In this document: one piece after another, positions 1 through 8,703 of the stretch
How the letters are laid out: every line of letters begins with the position of its first letter
Position numbering within the stretch: position 1 is the stretch's first letter
Assembly: GCA_013215145.1 (NCBI GenBank)
Contig: JABSRP010000012.1
Coordinates: 62,001 to 126,000, forward strand
DNA: 64,000 nucleotides
Origin: Pseudobacteriovorax sp.
Lineage (GTDB): Bacteria > Bdellovibrionota_B > Oligoflexia > Oligoflexales > Oligoflexaceae
Direction: 5' to 3'
The notes under the pieces: model-generated
What the model was told of the DNA's origin: nothing
Database searches by the model: none
What the model saw: the letters and a program-made list of their open reading frames with translations, nothing else
Program-made: the position numbers and the translations under genes

Positions 1-1181
1 TTCAAAAATCTAAGCTGAAAACCACATTCACCTTAACCAACAATGAGAAGGAACTTCAGTTAGAGTTACTTCGCTCTAAGATAAAGAATCATGCCGAGAT
101 GGAAGAGTCACTCTCTCATCTATTTAAATCTCTGGCAGCTACCAGCTTATCTGAGAGTCAGCAGACGTTTTTGTCTTTAGCTAAGGCTTCATTTTCTCAA
201 TTAGAGCAGGCCTCTTCCCAGCGGCTGAGTCAAAAAGAAGACGCCGTAAGTCGTTTGGTCCAGCCTATATCGCAAGCACTAGATCAGGTTAAACAGCAAG
301 TCGGTAATATTGAAAAAGAGAGAATCGCATCGTTTCAGGTTCTTAAGGAGCAGGTGGGTCATCTTAAAGATTTGAACCTCAACCTCCTTGGAGAAACGTC
401 AAAATTGGCCACTGCCTTAAAGTCTTCCACAGTAAGAGGTAGCTGGGGAGAGGTGCAGCTGAAGCGAATTGTTGAATTATCGGGCATGCTTGAGCATTGC
501 GATTTTTCGACTCAGGAAACAGTAACGGATGAATCAAGTCAAATCCAAAGACCTGATATGATTATTAGGTTGCCGGAGGACCGATTTATTGCGGTGGACT
601 CGAAGGTTCCTTTAGACTCTTATTTAAAAGAAGTTGAGGCCGATTCAGATAAGGACCGTGATAAACTCAGGCAGGATCATGCCGCTGCAGTGAAAAGACA
701 GATACAGCAGTTGTCTCGTAAGGCTTATTGGAAAGCCTTAAAGAAAACGCCAGAATTTGTCCTATTATTCATGCCAGGAGAGAGCTTTTTTAGTGCAGCC
801 CTTTCAGCAGATCCAACTCTCATTGAAGAGGGGATCAGGCATAACGTTATTATCGCTACTCCTACGACTCTATTAGCATTGTTGCGTACAATTGCATATT
901 CTTGGCGGCAAGATACACTTGCCACTAACACGGAGCTTATAGCGAAGTTGGGAGCCGAGCTATATCAGCGTATGGCGGATTTTTCCCTTCACATGGAAGA
1001 TTTAGGAAAAAACCTTTCCTCGGGAGTCGCATCTTATAATAGTGCGGTGGGTTCGCTTGAAAGAAGGCTGCTAGTCACTAGTCGCAAGTTTGCAGATTTA
1101 GGCGTTGCCACAGGTAAGAAACAGATCGCTCAAATACCGCCTGTGGAAAAGGAAACAAGAGTACTGCGCTCAGACTTCTAA
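1..1181 (+). CDS. rmuC: DNA recombination protein RmuC, 5' end outside the window
   Basis: RmuC family protein, a membrane- or nucleoid-associated nuclease-like factor thought to limit DNA inversions and recombination at repeats. The reading frame is open from base 3 without a stop, so the gene begins before the window and about 33 extra codons precede the first ATG at 99. The visible N-terminal part is a long charged coiled coil rich in Gln and Glu. The RmuC core follows, with the motifs RGSWGEVQL, RPDMII and AVDSKVPLDSY, then a conserved region around FMPGESFF and ATPTTLLALLRTIAYSW. It converges on xseB with only 9 bases between the stops. The family call is firm; the biochemical role of RmuC is only partly known. 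Confidence 0.93.
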   Translation, partial: QKSKLKTTFTLTNNEKELQLELLRSKIKNHAEMEESLSHLFKSLAATSLSESQQTFLSLAKASFSQLEQASSQRLSQKEDAVSRLVQPISQALDQVKQQVGNIEKERIASFQVLKEQVGHLKDLNLNLLGETSKLATALKSSTVRGSWGEVQLKRIVELSGMLEHCDFSTQETVTDESSQIQRPDMIIRLPEDRFIAVDSKVPLDSYLKEVEADSDKDRDKLRQDHAAAVKRQIQQLSRKAYWKALKKTPEFVLLFMPGESFFSAALSADPTLIEEGIRHNVIIATPTTLLALLRTIAYSWRQDTLATNTELIAKLGAELYQRMADFSLHMEDLGKNLSSGVASYNSAVGSLERRLLVTSRKFADLGVATGKKQIAQIPPVEKETRVLRSDF

Positions 1182-1190
1182 CAAAATACG

Positions 1191-1391
1191 TCACTCATAT
1201 TTGTTGTGAAGTTCCTCGATTCTCATTTTTGTGTGGCTAAGACGCTCCTTCATCGCCTCGATGAGCTGATACCCTTTCTCTACCTTAGTCACCATATTAT
1301 CGAGATCCAAGTCTGGTGAAGACATTTCTGTTACGATAGTCTCTACTTCTTCGAGCATTGATTGATAGCTTTTTGGCGATTCTTCTGTCAT
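1191..1391 (-). CDS. xseB: Exodeoxyribonuclease VII small subunit
   Basis: Small subunit of exonuclease VII, which with XseA degrades single-stranded DNA from both ends to oligonucleotides. At 66 residues it has the usual length. The typical motif pattern is visible: an N-terminal SYQSMLEEVETIV segment, LDLDNMVTKVEKGYQLI, and a C-terminal helix ending in EELHNKYE, forming the expected two-helix hairpin. The ATG overlaps the xseA stop as ATGA, so the two subunits are translationally coupled. Confidence 0.93.
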   Translation of the reverse strand: MTEESPKSYQSMLEEVETIVTEMSSPDLDLDNMVTKVEKGYQLIEAMKERLSHTKMRIEELHNKYE

Positions 1392-3103
1392 TTCTGTCTC
1401 CCTTCAACAAGGTGTTTTACCTCAAGTTCTGCATGTCCATCTTTTAGTCGGAAATGAACGGTATCACTCAATTTAAGATCCTTGATGGATTTAATTCGCT
1501 GTTTATTTTTGGTAATCTGTGTCCAACCTTTACTCATCCAGGGGCTAGGATCCAAGCTCTTTACTAGGGATGCTTTATGATTAAGCTCAACTTCAGCCTT
1601 GTGCAGAGAGCTCAATGTAGACTGTCTGAGTTGATAGGTTTTTTGATTTAGACTTTCATTATAGTTTGCGATTCTCTGTAGGCTATTGCGATTCACATAG
1701 TTTTCCAAATTTTGCAACTTACCCTGTTTGACTTGATAGTGCCTATCAGCCAAATGGTAAATGCGCAGCTTGTGGTTGTTCAGAGTATCAAACACGCGAT
1801 TTAGCTGTTGAATAGAGTTTTGCTGCAACTTTGCAAGTAGTCCTTGGAGATGGTGAAAGAAATCAGAAAGGTGCTTGATGAGCAATAATTTTATATTTTT
1901 ACTTTGTGACTCCAAATGTTCGGCGAATCTTTGGAGATTTAGTCGGGACACTTCCTGAATTCTTTGTCGGGAACGGTCGATCCTAAGGATAATGCTCTGG
2001 ATCTCTGAAACAATGAAATCTGCTGCCGCTGTTGGGGTTTTTTCCCGTCTAAAAGCGATTTCTTCGGCTACACAAACATCATCATGGTGACCGATAGCTG
2101 CAATGATTGGGACTTTTGAATGAGCAATGGCCTCCGCAATATCCTTATTATCGAACCATCTTAAGTCAGCTTGTGACCCTCCTCCTCTGGTTAATACAAT
2201 ATAGTCACAGGACTGGAGATTTAGCTCTTGAATCGCATGGCAAACTGCCTTAATGGTGTTCTCTCCCTGCATCTGTGTAGGCATGAAAAGGATATTTCCT
2301 GGATAATGGTAGCTTCGTAGCTGATCGATAAAATCAGAAACGGCTCTGGAACCAGAGGCACTTATGAGCCCAATTTTTAGCGGAAAAAGGTGCGGGATTA
2401 TAGATTTGTTTAAACGATCTAGCCCCCGGCGTCTAAGGTCCTTTAATAGCTTCTCTCTTTCTAATGCAAGAGCGCCTTTGGTGAAGCTGGGATCGATATC
2501 TAGAATATTAAGACTTAGGCTAGCGCGATCCTTGAATAGATTTAGCTGTGATAGGACCCGAATCTTTAGGCCTTCCTGTAAGACTGAGGCAAGTTTACCG
2601 TTAAAGCGCTTTTCAACTGCCAAAATCGCTTGCTTCCAAATGGTGCAATTGATTGTGATCGTATTTGACTTCGAAGAGTTTTCCTTAAAGTCTGCAATTT
2701 GTAGGTATACGGCACCACTGCGTACGTTAAGGCTTTGAATTTCGCCATAGACCCAAACAGCTCGTGGGAAAGCTTGCTTGATATGAAGGTCTACTTTGTC
2801 CATAAGCTCCTTAACGCTCAGGCCTTCCACAGTTTGAGCGCCAGCATCGAAGGGAGTATTGCTTTCGATCTTTATGGGGGCTTTTTCCGCCACAAACTTA
2901 GGCGAGGGGACTTTCAATGGTCCACCGCCTACTGATTTACAAAGTTCAGCCACAGCTTCGAGGGTCTGTTCGTTAGCCATCATGGTCCAGACCTTATCCT
3001 GGCCAGAAAAGGTCCCGCCTAGCTCTTTAATCCGATTTTTGTAAGGATAGGTTTTTCCCGAAATAATAATGCTATGATTAACCTGTCGGTAATATATGGC
3101 CAA
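1388..3103 (-). CDS. xseA: Exodeoxyribonuclease VII large subunit with an extra N-terminal domain
   Basis: Catalytic large subunit of exonuclease VII. The OB-fold region (LSVKELMDKVDLHIKQAFP, then VWVYGEIQSL) starts about 95 residues in. The catalytic domain follows with IGLISASGSRAVSDFI, the TRGGGSQADLRWFD motif and AAIGHHDDVCVAEEIA, then a long coiled coil. I place the start at TTG 3103 because AGGAGG lies 7 bases upstream (3111-3116); a frame-open TTG at 3124 sits before that site. The first 70 or so residues are not part of ordinary XseA. They hold a pattern YPYKNRIKELGG..(x)..KVW resembling DUF5710/HARP-like nucleic-acid-associated modules. The resemblance is by eye only. The gene is co-transcribed with xseB. 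Confidence 0.92.
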   Translation of the reverse strand: MAIYYRQVNHSIIISGKTYPYKNRIKELGGTFSGQDKVWTMMANEQTLEAVAELCKSVGGGPLKVPSPKFVAEKAPIKIESNTPFDAGAQTVEGLSVKELMDKVDLHIKQAFPRAVWVYGEIQSLNVRSGAVYLQIADFKENSSKSNTITINCTIWKQAILAVEKRFNGKLASVLQEGLKIRVLSQLNLFKDRASLSLNILDIDPSFTKGALALEREKLLKDLRRRGLDRLNKSIIPHLFPLKIGLISASGSRAVSDFIDQLRSYHYPGNILFMPTQMQGENTIKAVCHAIQELNLQSCDYIVLTRGGGSQADLRWFDNKDIAEAIAHSKVPIIAAIGHHDDVCVAEEIAFRREKTPTAAADFIVSEIQSIILRIDRSRQRIQEVSRLNLQRFAEHLESQSKNIKLLLIKHLSDFFHHLQGLLAKLQQNSIQQLNRVFDTLNNHKLRIYHLADRHYQVKQGKLQNLENYVNRNSLQRIANYNESLNQKTYQLRQSTLSSLHKAEVELNHKASLVKSLDPSPWMSKGWTQITKNKQRIKSIKDLKLSDTVHFRLKDGHAELEVKHLVEGRQK

Positions 3104-3182
3104 AGCTTCGCCTCCTCGCCGCAAGGCTATATCGTGGTATAAGTGAAGTCAAGCCAGATTGGTATTGTAAGGGAGTTTTGTT

Positions 3183-3605
3183 ATGGATCTAGAAGCCCTC
3201 AAGGATTTTATGAGAGAGTTGATTATCGAAGAGTTCAATCCAGAGCCGGCCGAGCTGGCCAACAAATGGGTGGGCGGAAATATTAAAATTGAGTCCGGTA
3301 ACGATACGCAGGCCAAGGACATCCCTCTTGATGTCTTTTTGAAAAAGGTTTTAGGAGTCCGCGATAGCCTGAGGGTTTTGGAGCAAAAGATCAATGGGCA
3401 TCCAAAGCTTTCGCCAGAGGATAAAGCAAATTTTCAAGGTTATATCACCAAAGCCTATGGCTCTTTAACTACTTTTAATGTGCTATTTAAAGATAACAAG
3501 GATAAATTTGTCGGATCCGGCGGTGGTGGCAAGGGCGGAGCAGCCAAAAAAGAAAAGATGACATTGAAGCAGGCTCAGGATAAGTTAGGCCTAAACGAGT
3601 ATTAG
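3183..3605 (+). CDS. Hypothetical protein with Gly-rich linker and Lys-rich tail
   Basis: 140-residue soluble protein of no family I recognise. The N-terminal 110 residues look helical and acidic (MRELIIEEFNPEPAELANKWVGG). A flexible GSGGGGKGG linker and a basic AAKKEKMTLKQAQDKLGL tail follow. The ATG has a good ribosome site (AAGGGAG). It is divergent from xseA and only 13 bases upstream of the dynamin-like GTPase, so the two are probably one transcription unit and it may be an accessory of that GTPase; that link is inference from position. Confidence 0.75.
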   Translation: MDLEALKDFMRELIIEEFNPEPAELANKWVGGNIKIESGNDTQAKDIPLDVFLKKVLGVRDSLRVLEQKINGHPKLSPEDKANFQGYITKAYGSLTTFNVLFKDNKDKFVGSGGGGKGGAAKKEKMTLKQAQDKLGLNEY

Positions 3606-3618
3606 GTAGAGAGAGACT

Positions 3619-4974
3619 TTGGCAAAAGATAATCGTTACAAAGAAAACTATTTGGATTCCCTTAGGATTGAGCTTGTCTCAGCTGTAGAGCGGAAGCTAT
3701 CACCAGTGGCACAAAAATATGGGTATAGCCAAACAAATCTGGCTGAAAAGATTAAGTGGCGACCTGTGGTTTTACTTTTAGGTAATTACTCTTCAGGGAA
3801 GTCAACTCTAATCAATGAGTTGCTTGGATTGGACGTCCAAAAGACGGGGCAGGCACCGACAGATGACTCCTTCACTGTCATCACTCATCACGATGAGGAG
3901 GCAGTTGAAGATCGCGACGGTATGGTGCTTGTGAATGATCCAGAATACCCTTTTGGTTCTCTTAAGCGGCATGGGAAGCGGTTTATATCTCATTTCAAGC
4001 TCAAGAAGGTTCATAGTCCCCTGCTTGAGAATCTTGCACTAATCGATACTCCAGGGATGCTGGATAGTGTTGCTGAGAATGATCGCGGGTACAACTATCA
4101 AGAAGTCATTGGTGAGTTAGCAGGCATTGCTGATCTTATTTTGATTTTGTTCGATCCTCATAAAGCGGGAACGATTAGGGAAACCTATGAGAGTTTGCGG
4201 AGAACGATTCCCCAGTCGACCTATGAGGACCGCGTTTTGTTCGTCCTAAATAGGGTGGATGAGTGTGAAAATCTTAACGACCTGTTGAGAGTTTACGGCA
4301 CTTTATGCTGGAATCTTTCCCAAATGACGGGACGGAAAGACATTCCGCATATTCATTTTTCTTACTCGCAAACCGAGCAAGATCTACCAGCATTTTTACC
4401 GATGTTGGGTAATCAGCGTGAAGATCTTAAGGCTAGTATTCTCGAGGCTCCAAAATACCGCCTCGATCATCTCTCGACCTTTATAGAAGACCACGGAGCG
4501 AAAATCGATCTCATGCTCAGTGCTCTTATGACGTTTCGCTTGAGGCAGAGAAAGCTTTTTGTAGGCTGGATGAGTTTCGGTTTTTTGCTTTCACTTGCGG
4601 CCGGCTTGCTCTCGTTTGTGTTTAGTTCTAACCTTAATATCGGAAATCAATTTGAAACCTTTGCGGCACCATTACTATCGGGAGCCATTGCCACTGCTGT
4701 AGCAGGACTCTGGTATATTATTGTGAAGTCGGCTGTTCTGCCTGGGTATCTTTCCCGCGCATTGAGTGAGCCCGATAAGCTCGTGACGTTACAGGATCAA
4801 TTCCAGTCGGATCAATGGGATCGCACTAAAGATAAAGTGATGGCCTTTTTGAAATCAACAGAAGGCAAGTTTTCACTTTTCCAACTAGCCAAAGACCAAA
4901 AAGCCTTAAAAGATATTGGTGTCAAGGCCGCTCGCGACGTTCGTGAAGCTTTGGGCGAGTACAAAAATCTATAG
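3619..4974 (+). CDS. Membrane-anchored dynamin/EHD-like GTPase
   Basis: Large GTPase of the dynamin/EHD type, expected to bind and remodel membranes. Visible motifs: P-loop GNYSSGKST (about residues 55-63), a switch I threonine near residue 81 (APTDDSFT), switch II DTPG (143-146) and the base-recognition motif NRVDE (211-215). Two hydrophobic segments, roughly 313-337 and 350-370, form a membrane hairpin near the C-terminus, followed by a short charged helical tail. The start is TTG with GAGAG upstream; no ATG fits better. At 451 residues it lacks the long stalk and GED of classical dynamins. It follows the unknown gene at 3183 closely. Confidence 0.82.
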   Translation: MAKDNRYKENYLDSLRIELVSAVERKLSPVAQKYGYSQTNLAEKIKWRPVVLLLGNYSSGKSTLINELLGLDVQKTGQAPTDDSFTVITHHDEEAVEDRDGMVLVNDPEYPFGSLKRHGKRFISHFKLKKVHSPLLENLALIDTPGMLDSVAENDRGYNYQEVIGELAGIADLILILFDPHKAGTIRETYESLRRTIPQSTYEDRVLFVLNRVDECENLNDLLRVYGTLCWNLSQMTGRKDIPHIHFSYSQTEQDLPAFLPMLGNQREDLKASILEAPKYRLDHLSTFIEDHGAKIDLMLSALMTFRLRQRKLFVGWMSFGFLLSLAAGLLSFVFSSNLNIGNQFETFAAPLLSGAIATAVAGLWYIIVKSAVLPGYLSRALSEPDKLVTLQDQFQSDQWDRTKDKVMAFLKSTEGKFSLFQLAKDQKALKDIGVKAARDVREALGEYKNL

Positions 4975-5009
4975 TTGGGTTAGTCCTATAGGGCTTAACC
5001 CCAAATTTT
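4975..5009. terminator. Imperfect hairpin between convergent genes
   Basis: An imperfect hairpin directly after the GTPase stop codon pairs TTGGGTTAG..CC with GG..CTTAACCCCAA, with two bulges and a TATA-containing loop. AATTTT follows on the plus strand. It sits between two convergent genes and could stop transcription from both sides. The uridine tract is weak, so this is a moderate call. Confidence 0.45.
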
Positions 5010-5018
5010 CCATTAGCA

Positions 5019-5720
5019 CTAATATTTATCAGTGAAGATAAGGTCTTCACTGATGCCTTTGTTGATCAAGAATCGATTGGCAGCCTCTATCATGCCCTTA
5101 GGTCCACAAAGAAAGTACTCATCCGCTTCTGGCTGCGACTTTAAGATATCCAGGACATTGCCTTGTTTGACTCCGATTAAGTCATCCTCAGAGGCGATAG
5201 GGTGAAAGTGAAACTGAGTGTATTCCCGCGCCAGCGATTGAAAGTCTTCAAGGTATGGGATGCCTAGCGCTGACTGACAGCCAAAAATCAAGGTAGTTGG
5301 TTTTTTAGTCTCTGGTAGGCGCCACTTGATCATCGAACGCAGTGGTGAGATACCCGAACCTCCTGCTAAAAAACTTGCAGTTTTGTCGGCCTTCGGAATT
5401 TCGAAGTTACCGGCCGGTTCTGAAATGTCTAGTGTCAAATCTTGGGTTTTTTGAGACAGAATCTTTTTGATAGTAGGATCTTCACTAACAATCGCACAAA
5501 TTTCAATGAGTCCTTCATCGTTTGGAGAGGAAGCGATGGAATAAGGTTTTACGATGGTATCCGTGTATCTTAGCATCGTATATTGGCCTGGCATTTGCTT
5601 CAGCGGTTCCGGGCTTCGCAATTTTATTAGCGCGTATTGACCTTTATTTTCCAATTGTTCGACTTGGCAAGTGATAAATCTTTGTCCCAATTTGCTGTCT
5701 CTTATACTAAAAGTTATCAA
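5019..5720 (-). CDS. Ferredoxin-NADP reductase-like flavin oxidoreductase
   Basis: FNR-superfamily enzyme that moves electrons between NAD(P)H and a flavin. The FAD-binding motif reads KPYSIASSP and the nucleotide-binding motif GGSGISPLRSMIKW. FLCGPKGMIEAANRFL follows near the C-terminus. At 233 residues it is a bare two-domain reductase with no fused 2Fe-2S or globin domain, so the electron acceptor must be a separate protein not identifiable here. Eight bases separate it from the outer-membrane protein gene upstream, so they form an operon. A second, more distant relative lies at 29919-30680. Confidence 0.85.
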   Translation of the reverse strand: MITFSIRDSKLGQRFITCQVEQLENKGQYALIKLRSPEPLKQMPGQYTMLRYTDTIVKPYSIASSPNDEGLIEICAIVSEDPTIKKILSQKTQDLTLDISEPAGNFEIPKADKTASFLAGGSGISPLRSMIKWRLPETKKPTTLIFGCQSALGIPYLEDFQSLAREYTQFHFHPIASEDDLIGVKQGNVLDILKSQPEADEYFLCGPKGMIEAANRFLINKGISEDLIFTDKY

Positions 5721-5728
5721 GAAAAATT

Positions 5729-6304
5729 CTAGAAAAGCATGCTGTTTTCAAATCTGAAACTCAACATTACCTGGTTTTGGGATACTTTGTCATTCTCGGT
5801 TTTGATGCCCCAATAGAACTCTGGGGGTGTGTCAGTAAAATATGTCTCGCGTTGGACTACGGTTAAAACAAAAAATTCAGTGAGATATATATTTAACCCT
5901 CCAGCAAATCCTGCAATCGGAGACTGAAAAACTTCATTCTCGGCACGCCAGCCGGCAAGCCCTCCAAAACCAAGCAGAAAAGGTGAAAACTTATAAGCGC
6001 TGAAAGGAGTTATCCGCATGTGAAAGTCTCCCCCATAGGAAAGTTCCTCGCGGTTGGCTGCTTCTTTTTCCTCTTGTCGAAAGTATCGGATGTCCTGGCC
6101 AAACTGAAAGTAGGGGGATATATATTGCAAGAGTGTAACTCTACTTCCAAAACCTTTCGGTGTCATTTGTAGCGATAGTTGGGCTTCCCAGCGGGTATTA
6201 AGGGTAGTGCTGGGTTGATCGAAATCCATTTCGGGGTCGATGTCGGTTTGAGCCATAGCGCTTTGAAAACCCATAGCTAGCAGAAAGAGAGTAAATTTAT
6301 GCAT
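5729..6304 (-). CDS. Small secreted outer-membrane beta-barrel-like protein
   Basis: 191 residues with a clear signal peptide ending in SAMAQ, followed by alternating aromatic/polar strands and a C-terminal SFRFENSMLF that ends in Phe, the usual outer-membrane assembly signal. The size fits an 8-stranded barrel. I cannot name a family. The ATG has AAAGG about 8 bases upstream. It is the first gene of a unit with the flavin reductase and divergent from gap. Function unknown. Confidence 0.72.
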   Translation of the reverse strand: MHKFTLFLLAMGFQSAMAQTDIDPEMDFDQPSTTLNTRWEAQLSLQMTPKGFGSRVTLLQYISPYFQFGQDIRYFRQEEKEAANREELSYGGDFHMRITPFSAYKFSPFLLGFGGLAGWRAENEVFQSPIAGFAGGLNIYLTEFFVLTVVQRETYFTDTPPEFYWGIKTENDKVSQNQVMLSFRFENSMLF

Positions 6305-6392
6305 GGGGAAACCTTTCTTAAGAGAAAACAGCGTCTCAATAGGTCATTGTAGCGGTGGATTGAGTTTTTTTCGACACAAAACCACCGATCTG

Positions 6393-6406
6393 GTCGCCAT
6401 GGCGAC
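6393..6406. promoter_or_regulatory. 14-bp perfect palindrome upstream of gap
   Basis: GTCGCCATGGCGAC reads the same on both strands and lies in the 181-base divergent region between the barrel gene and gap. It is about 87 bases upstream of the gap start, a suitable place for a dimeric regulator. It could also be a chance sequence or a short hairpin. Confidence 0.4.
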
Positions 6407-6485
6407 TTGCTTAGTAGCAATTTTCCCTTGCCTAAAGTATAACCGGCGACTGAACCGTACAATTTTGCTTGAAGGAGTATCATTT

Positions 6486-7481
6486 ATGGCTGTACGAATC
6501 GGAATTAATGGATTTGGACGGATCGGACGCGTTGTCATGAGAGCCGCCTTACGTCAAAAAGATATAGAAATCGTTCACATCAATGATTTAACAGATACGA
6601 AGACTTTGGCCCATCTCTTAAAGTATGACTCTGTTCACGGTTCTCTGGACTCAGAGATCACCGCTAAAGAAGGTGCTATCACAGTAGATGGAAAAGATAT
6701 CTCAATCTCAGCGATCCGTGACCCAAAAGAGCTACCTTGGGCCGACAAAAACGTAGACCTTGTGTTGGAGTGTACCGGAATTTTCACTAAGCGTGATGAT
6801 GCCGAACGCCACATTGCAGCAGGAGCTCCTAAGGTTCTCATTTCTGCTCCGGCAAAAGGTGAGGATATTACAGTTGTCTATGGCGTTAACCACGAAGACC
6901 TAAAACCTGATCATAAAATCGTGTCAAACGGAAGTTGCACCACTAACTGCTTGGCTCCAGTAGCCAAAATCTTAGAGGATAACTGGGGTATTGCTTACGG
7001 CCAAATGACCACCATTCATGCCTATACTAACGATCAGCGGATACTTGACCTTCCTCATAAAGACTTACGTCGCGCGAGAGCAGCTGGCGTCAGCATGATA
7101 CCCACTTCAACGGGTGCTGCGAAAGCGATAAGTCTCGTTCTCCCACAATTAGAGGGAAAACTGAATGGTATGGCAGTGCGAGTCCCTACGGCGAACGTTA
7201 GTTTGGTCGATTTGACAGTTCAACTGAACAAAGAAACGAGTGTAGACGAAATCAACGCCGCTCTAGCTGCTGCTGCCAACGGACCTTTGAAAGGTATCCT
7301 TGGCTATAGCGAGGAGCCACTGGTATCTGTGGATTATAATGGTGTCACAGCGTCATCTACCGTGGATAGCTTGAGTACGATGGTTTCTTCTGGCAAAATG
7401 GCAAAAGTTCTGTCTTGGTACGATAACGAGACAGGATTCAGCAATCGCATGCTGGATGTAGCCAGATTGATGGTAAGGTAA
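6486..7481 (+). CDS. gap: Glyceraldehyde-3-phosphate dehydrogenase, type I
   Basis: Glycolytic/gluconeogenic enzyme converting glyceraldehyde 3-phosphate, NAD and phosphate to 1,3-bisphosphoglycerate. The Rossmann start MAVRIGINGFGRIGR is clear, the catalytic cysteine sits in SNGSCTTNCLAP, and the C-terminal WYDNETGFSNRMLD motif is present. At 332 residues it has the standard length. The frame is open further upstream, but ATG 6486 has GAAGGAG at the right spacing and matches the family start. No pgk or tpi follows, so it is not in a glycolytic operon here. Confidence 0.97.
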   Translation: MAVRIGINGFGRIGRVVMRAALRQKDIEIVHINDLTDTKTLAHLLKYDSVHGSLDSEITAKEGAITVDGKDISISAIRDPKELPWADKNVDLVLECTGIFTKRDDAERHIAAGAPKVLISAPAKGEDITVVYGVNHEDLKPDHKIVSNGSCTTNCLAPVAKILEDNWGIAYGQMTTIHAYTNDQRILDLPHKDLRRARAAGVSMIPTSTGAAKAISLVLPQLEGKLNGMAVRVPTANVSLVDLTVQLNKETSVDEINAALAAAANGPLKGILGYSEEPLVSVDYNGVTASSTVDSLSTMVSSGKMAKVLSWYDNETGFSNRMLDVARLMVR

Positions 7482-7519
7482 TACAAACCGTCAGTCATTA
7501 ACTGCTGTCCAAAAGTGCC

Positions 7520-7987
7520 ATGCAGCTAGTCCTCTTCAATCAAGAGTCACAGCTGTCATGGGCCCTTTTGAGCACTCTTAAAAAAGGATCAGGCAAATTG
7601 GTAACTCTGACACGAAAAGAAGTTTTGGAGCAACTAGCAGATACAAAAGATCTGCGTTCGAAAGATATGAGGAAAGCAAACCTCATAAAGATCGATTTTT
7701 CGGGCTGTGATTTAAGGGAAGCAAACTTTTCTTATGCAAACCTGAAAGACGCTAGCTTTCGGGAAGCTGATCTTCGAGGTACGTCTCTTTGGAGTGCAAA
7801 CTTAGAAGGCGCAGACTTCACGGGTGCTAATTTGGAAGATGCCGATTTAGATTATTCTAAACTTCGTGGTGCTGTGCTTTTCCGTGCGAACATTAGGCGA
7901 GCGTCTCTTCCCACCGAACTCATCCCTCGAGAAGATATCATGGCCTCCGTTGAAACGGGCTGCAAAGTCGGGGTCAAACGATTCTAA
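7520..7987 (+). CDS. Pentapeptide-repeat protein
   Basis: 155 residues with a run of A(D/N)LXX pentapeptides (LREANFSYANLKDASFREAD and on to about residue 125) expected to fold as a right-handed quadrilateral beta-helix. Members range from DNA-gyrase-protecting mimics to scaffold proteins, and nothing here fixes the role. The ATG at 7520 has no clear ribosome site. A TTG at about 7601, after AAGGATCAGG, would give a shorter protein beginning just before LTRKEVLEQLAD, so the start is uncertain. It lies 38 bases after gap and may be read through from it. Confidence 0.85.
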   Translation: MQLVLFNQESQLSWALLSTLKKGSGKLVTLTRKEVLEQLADTKDLRSKDMRKANLIKIDFSGCDLREANFSYANLKDASFREADLRGTSLWSANLEGADFTGANLEDADLDYSKLRGAVLFRANIRRASLPTELIPREDIMASVETGCKVGVKRF

Positions 7988-8006
7988 GTTTGCTCCCTTA
8001 TGGAAC

Positions 8007-8690
8007 TCAAGATCCTAAGTAATTGCGGAGCTTTTCCGCTTCGTCAGCTCCCTCTTGACCACTTATACTGCTCGAAATGCTAGAAACACTACTTGCAGCA
8101 TCTTGCGTGCCGTCTTCACTCGAGTATCCGTTCAAACTGGATTCAGCTGCTACGATGTTAGCAATGATCGCTGCAGCTGCTTCAACGCTTAAGCTGCCTA
8201 GTTCATCGGCTGATAGAGTTCCGTCACCGTCCAGATCAATAGACTTGGTCCTCAGAGTCATTAGGGCTGTATAGTACATGGATTGTTTGAATCGATCTGC
8301 TGCTAGCGCTGAGGCGCTGGGAATCGATTCCATAAGAGTTAGGCATTCTTCCATTAAAGAAATCGTGGTTGCTGTAGGTTCAGGTACGGAATTAAAGAGA
8401 CTAACGATGGTATTATCTGAACCGTTGTTCTCAGCCAGGGAAAGTGTAAGGCTGATGGTATCAACACCAGCTTTTTGGGCTTTTGCGGATGCAAGCAATG
8501 AGACCAGTTCGTAATTTGCAGGATCATCCTCGAGTGCTGCGTCGAGAATTTTTATCGCTTTGTCAGGGTTGTCTTCATCGAGAGCGACAGCAGCTAGTTC
8601 TCCAGGATTCTGATCATCAAATTGTTTGTATATGTTGGTTCCGCAACTCCAAAGAGATACTGCTAATCCAAATATCATGACCCACTTCAT
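8007..8690 (-). CDS. Lipoprotein with TPR-like segment and EF-hand-like loop
   Basis: 227-residue lipoprotein. I moved the start to ATG 8690 because AAGGAGAG precedes it and it begins a signal peptide with the lipobox LWSC. A short TPR-like helical pair (DNPDKAIKILDAALEDDPANYELVSLL) follows. Near residue 165 is a calcium-loop-like DLDGDGTLSADEL, which matches the EF-hand pattern D-x-D-x-D-G. The C-terminus is Ser-rich. It is 13 bases downstream of the barrel gene at 8704-9798, so the pair probably acts together in the outer membrane. Function unknown. Confidence 0.75.
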   Translation of the reverse strand: MKWVMIFGLAVSLWSCGTNIYKQFDDQNPGELAAVALDEDNPDKAIKILDAALEDDPANYELVSLLASAKAQKAGVDTISLTLSLAENNGSDNTIVSLFNSVPEPTATTISLMEECLTLMESIPSASALAADRFKQSMYYTALMTLRTKSIDLDGDGTLSADELGSLSVEAAAAIIANIVAAESSLNGYSSEDGTQDAASSVSSISSSISGQEGADEAEKLRNYLGS

Positions 8691-8703
8691 GTGTTTCTCT
8701 CCT

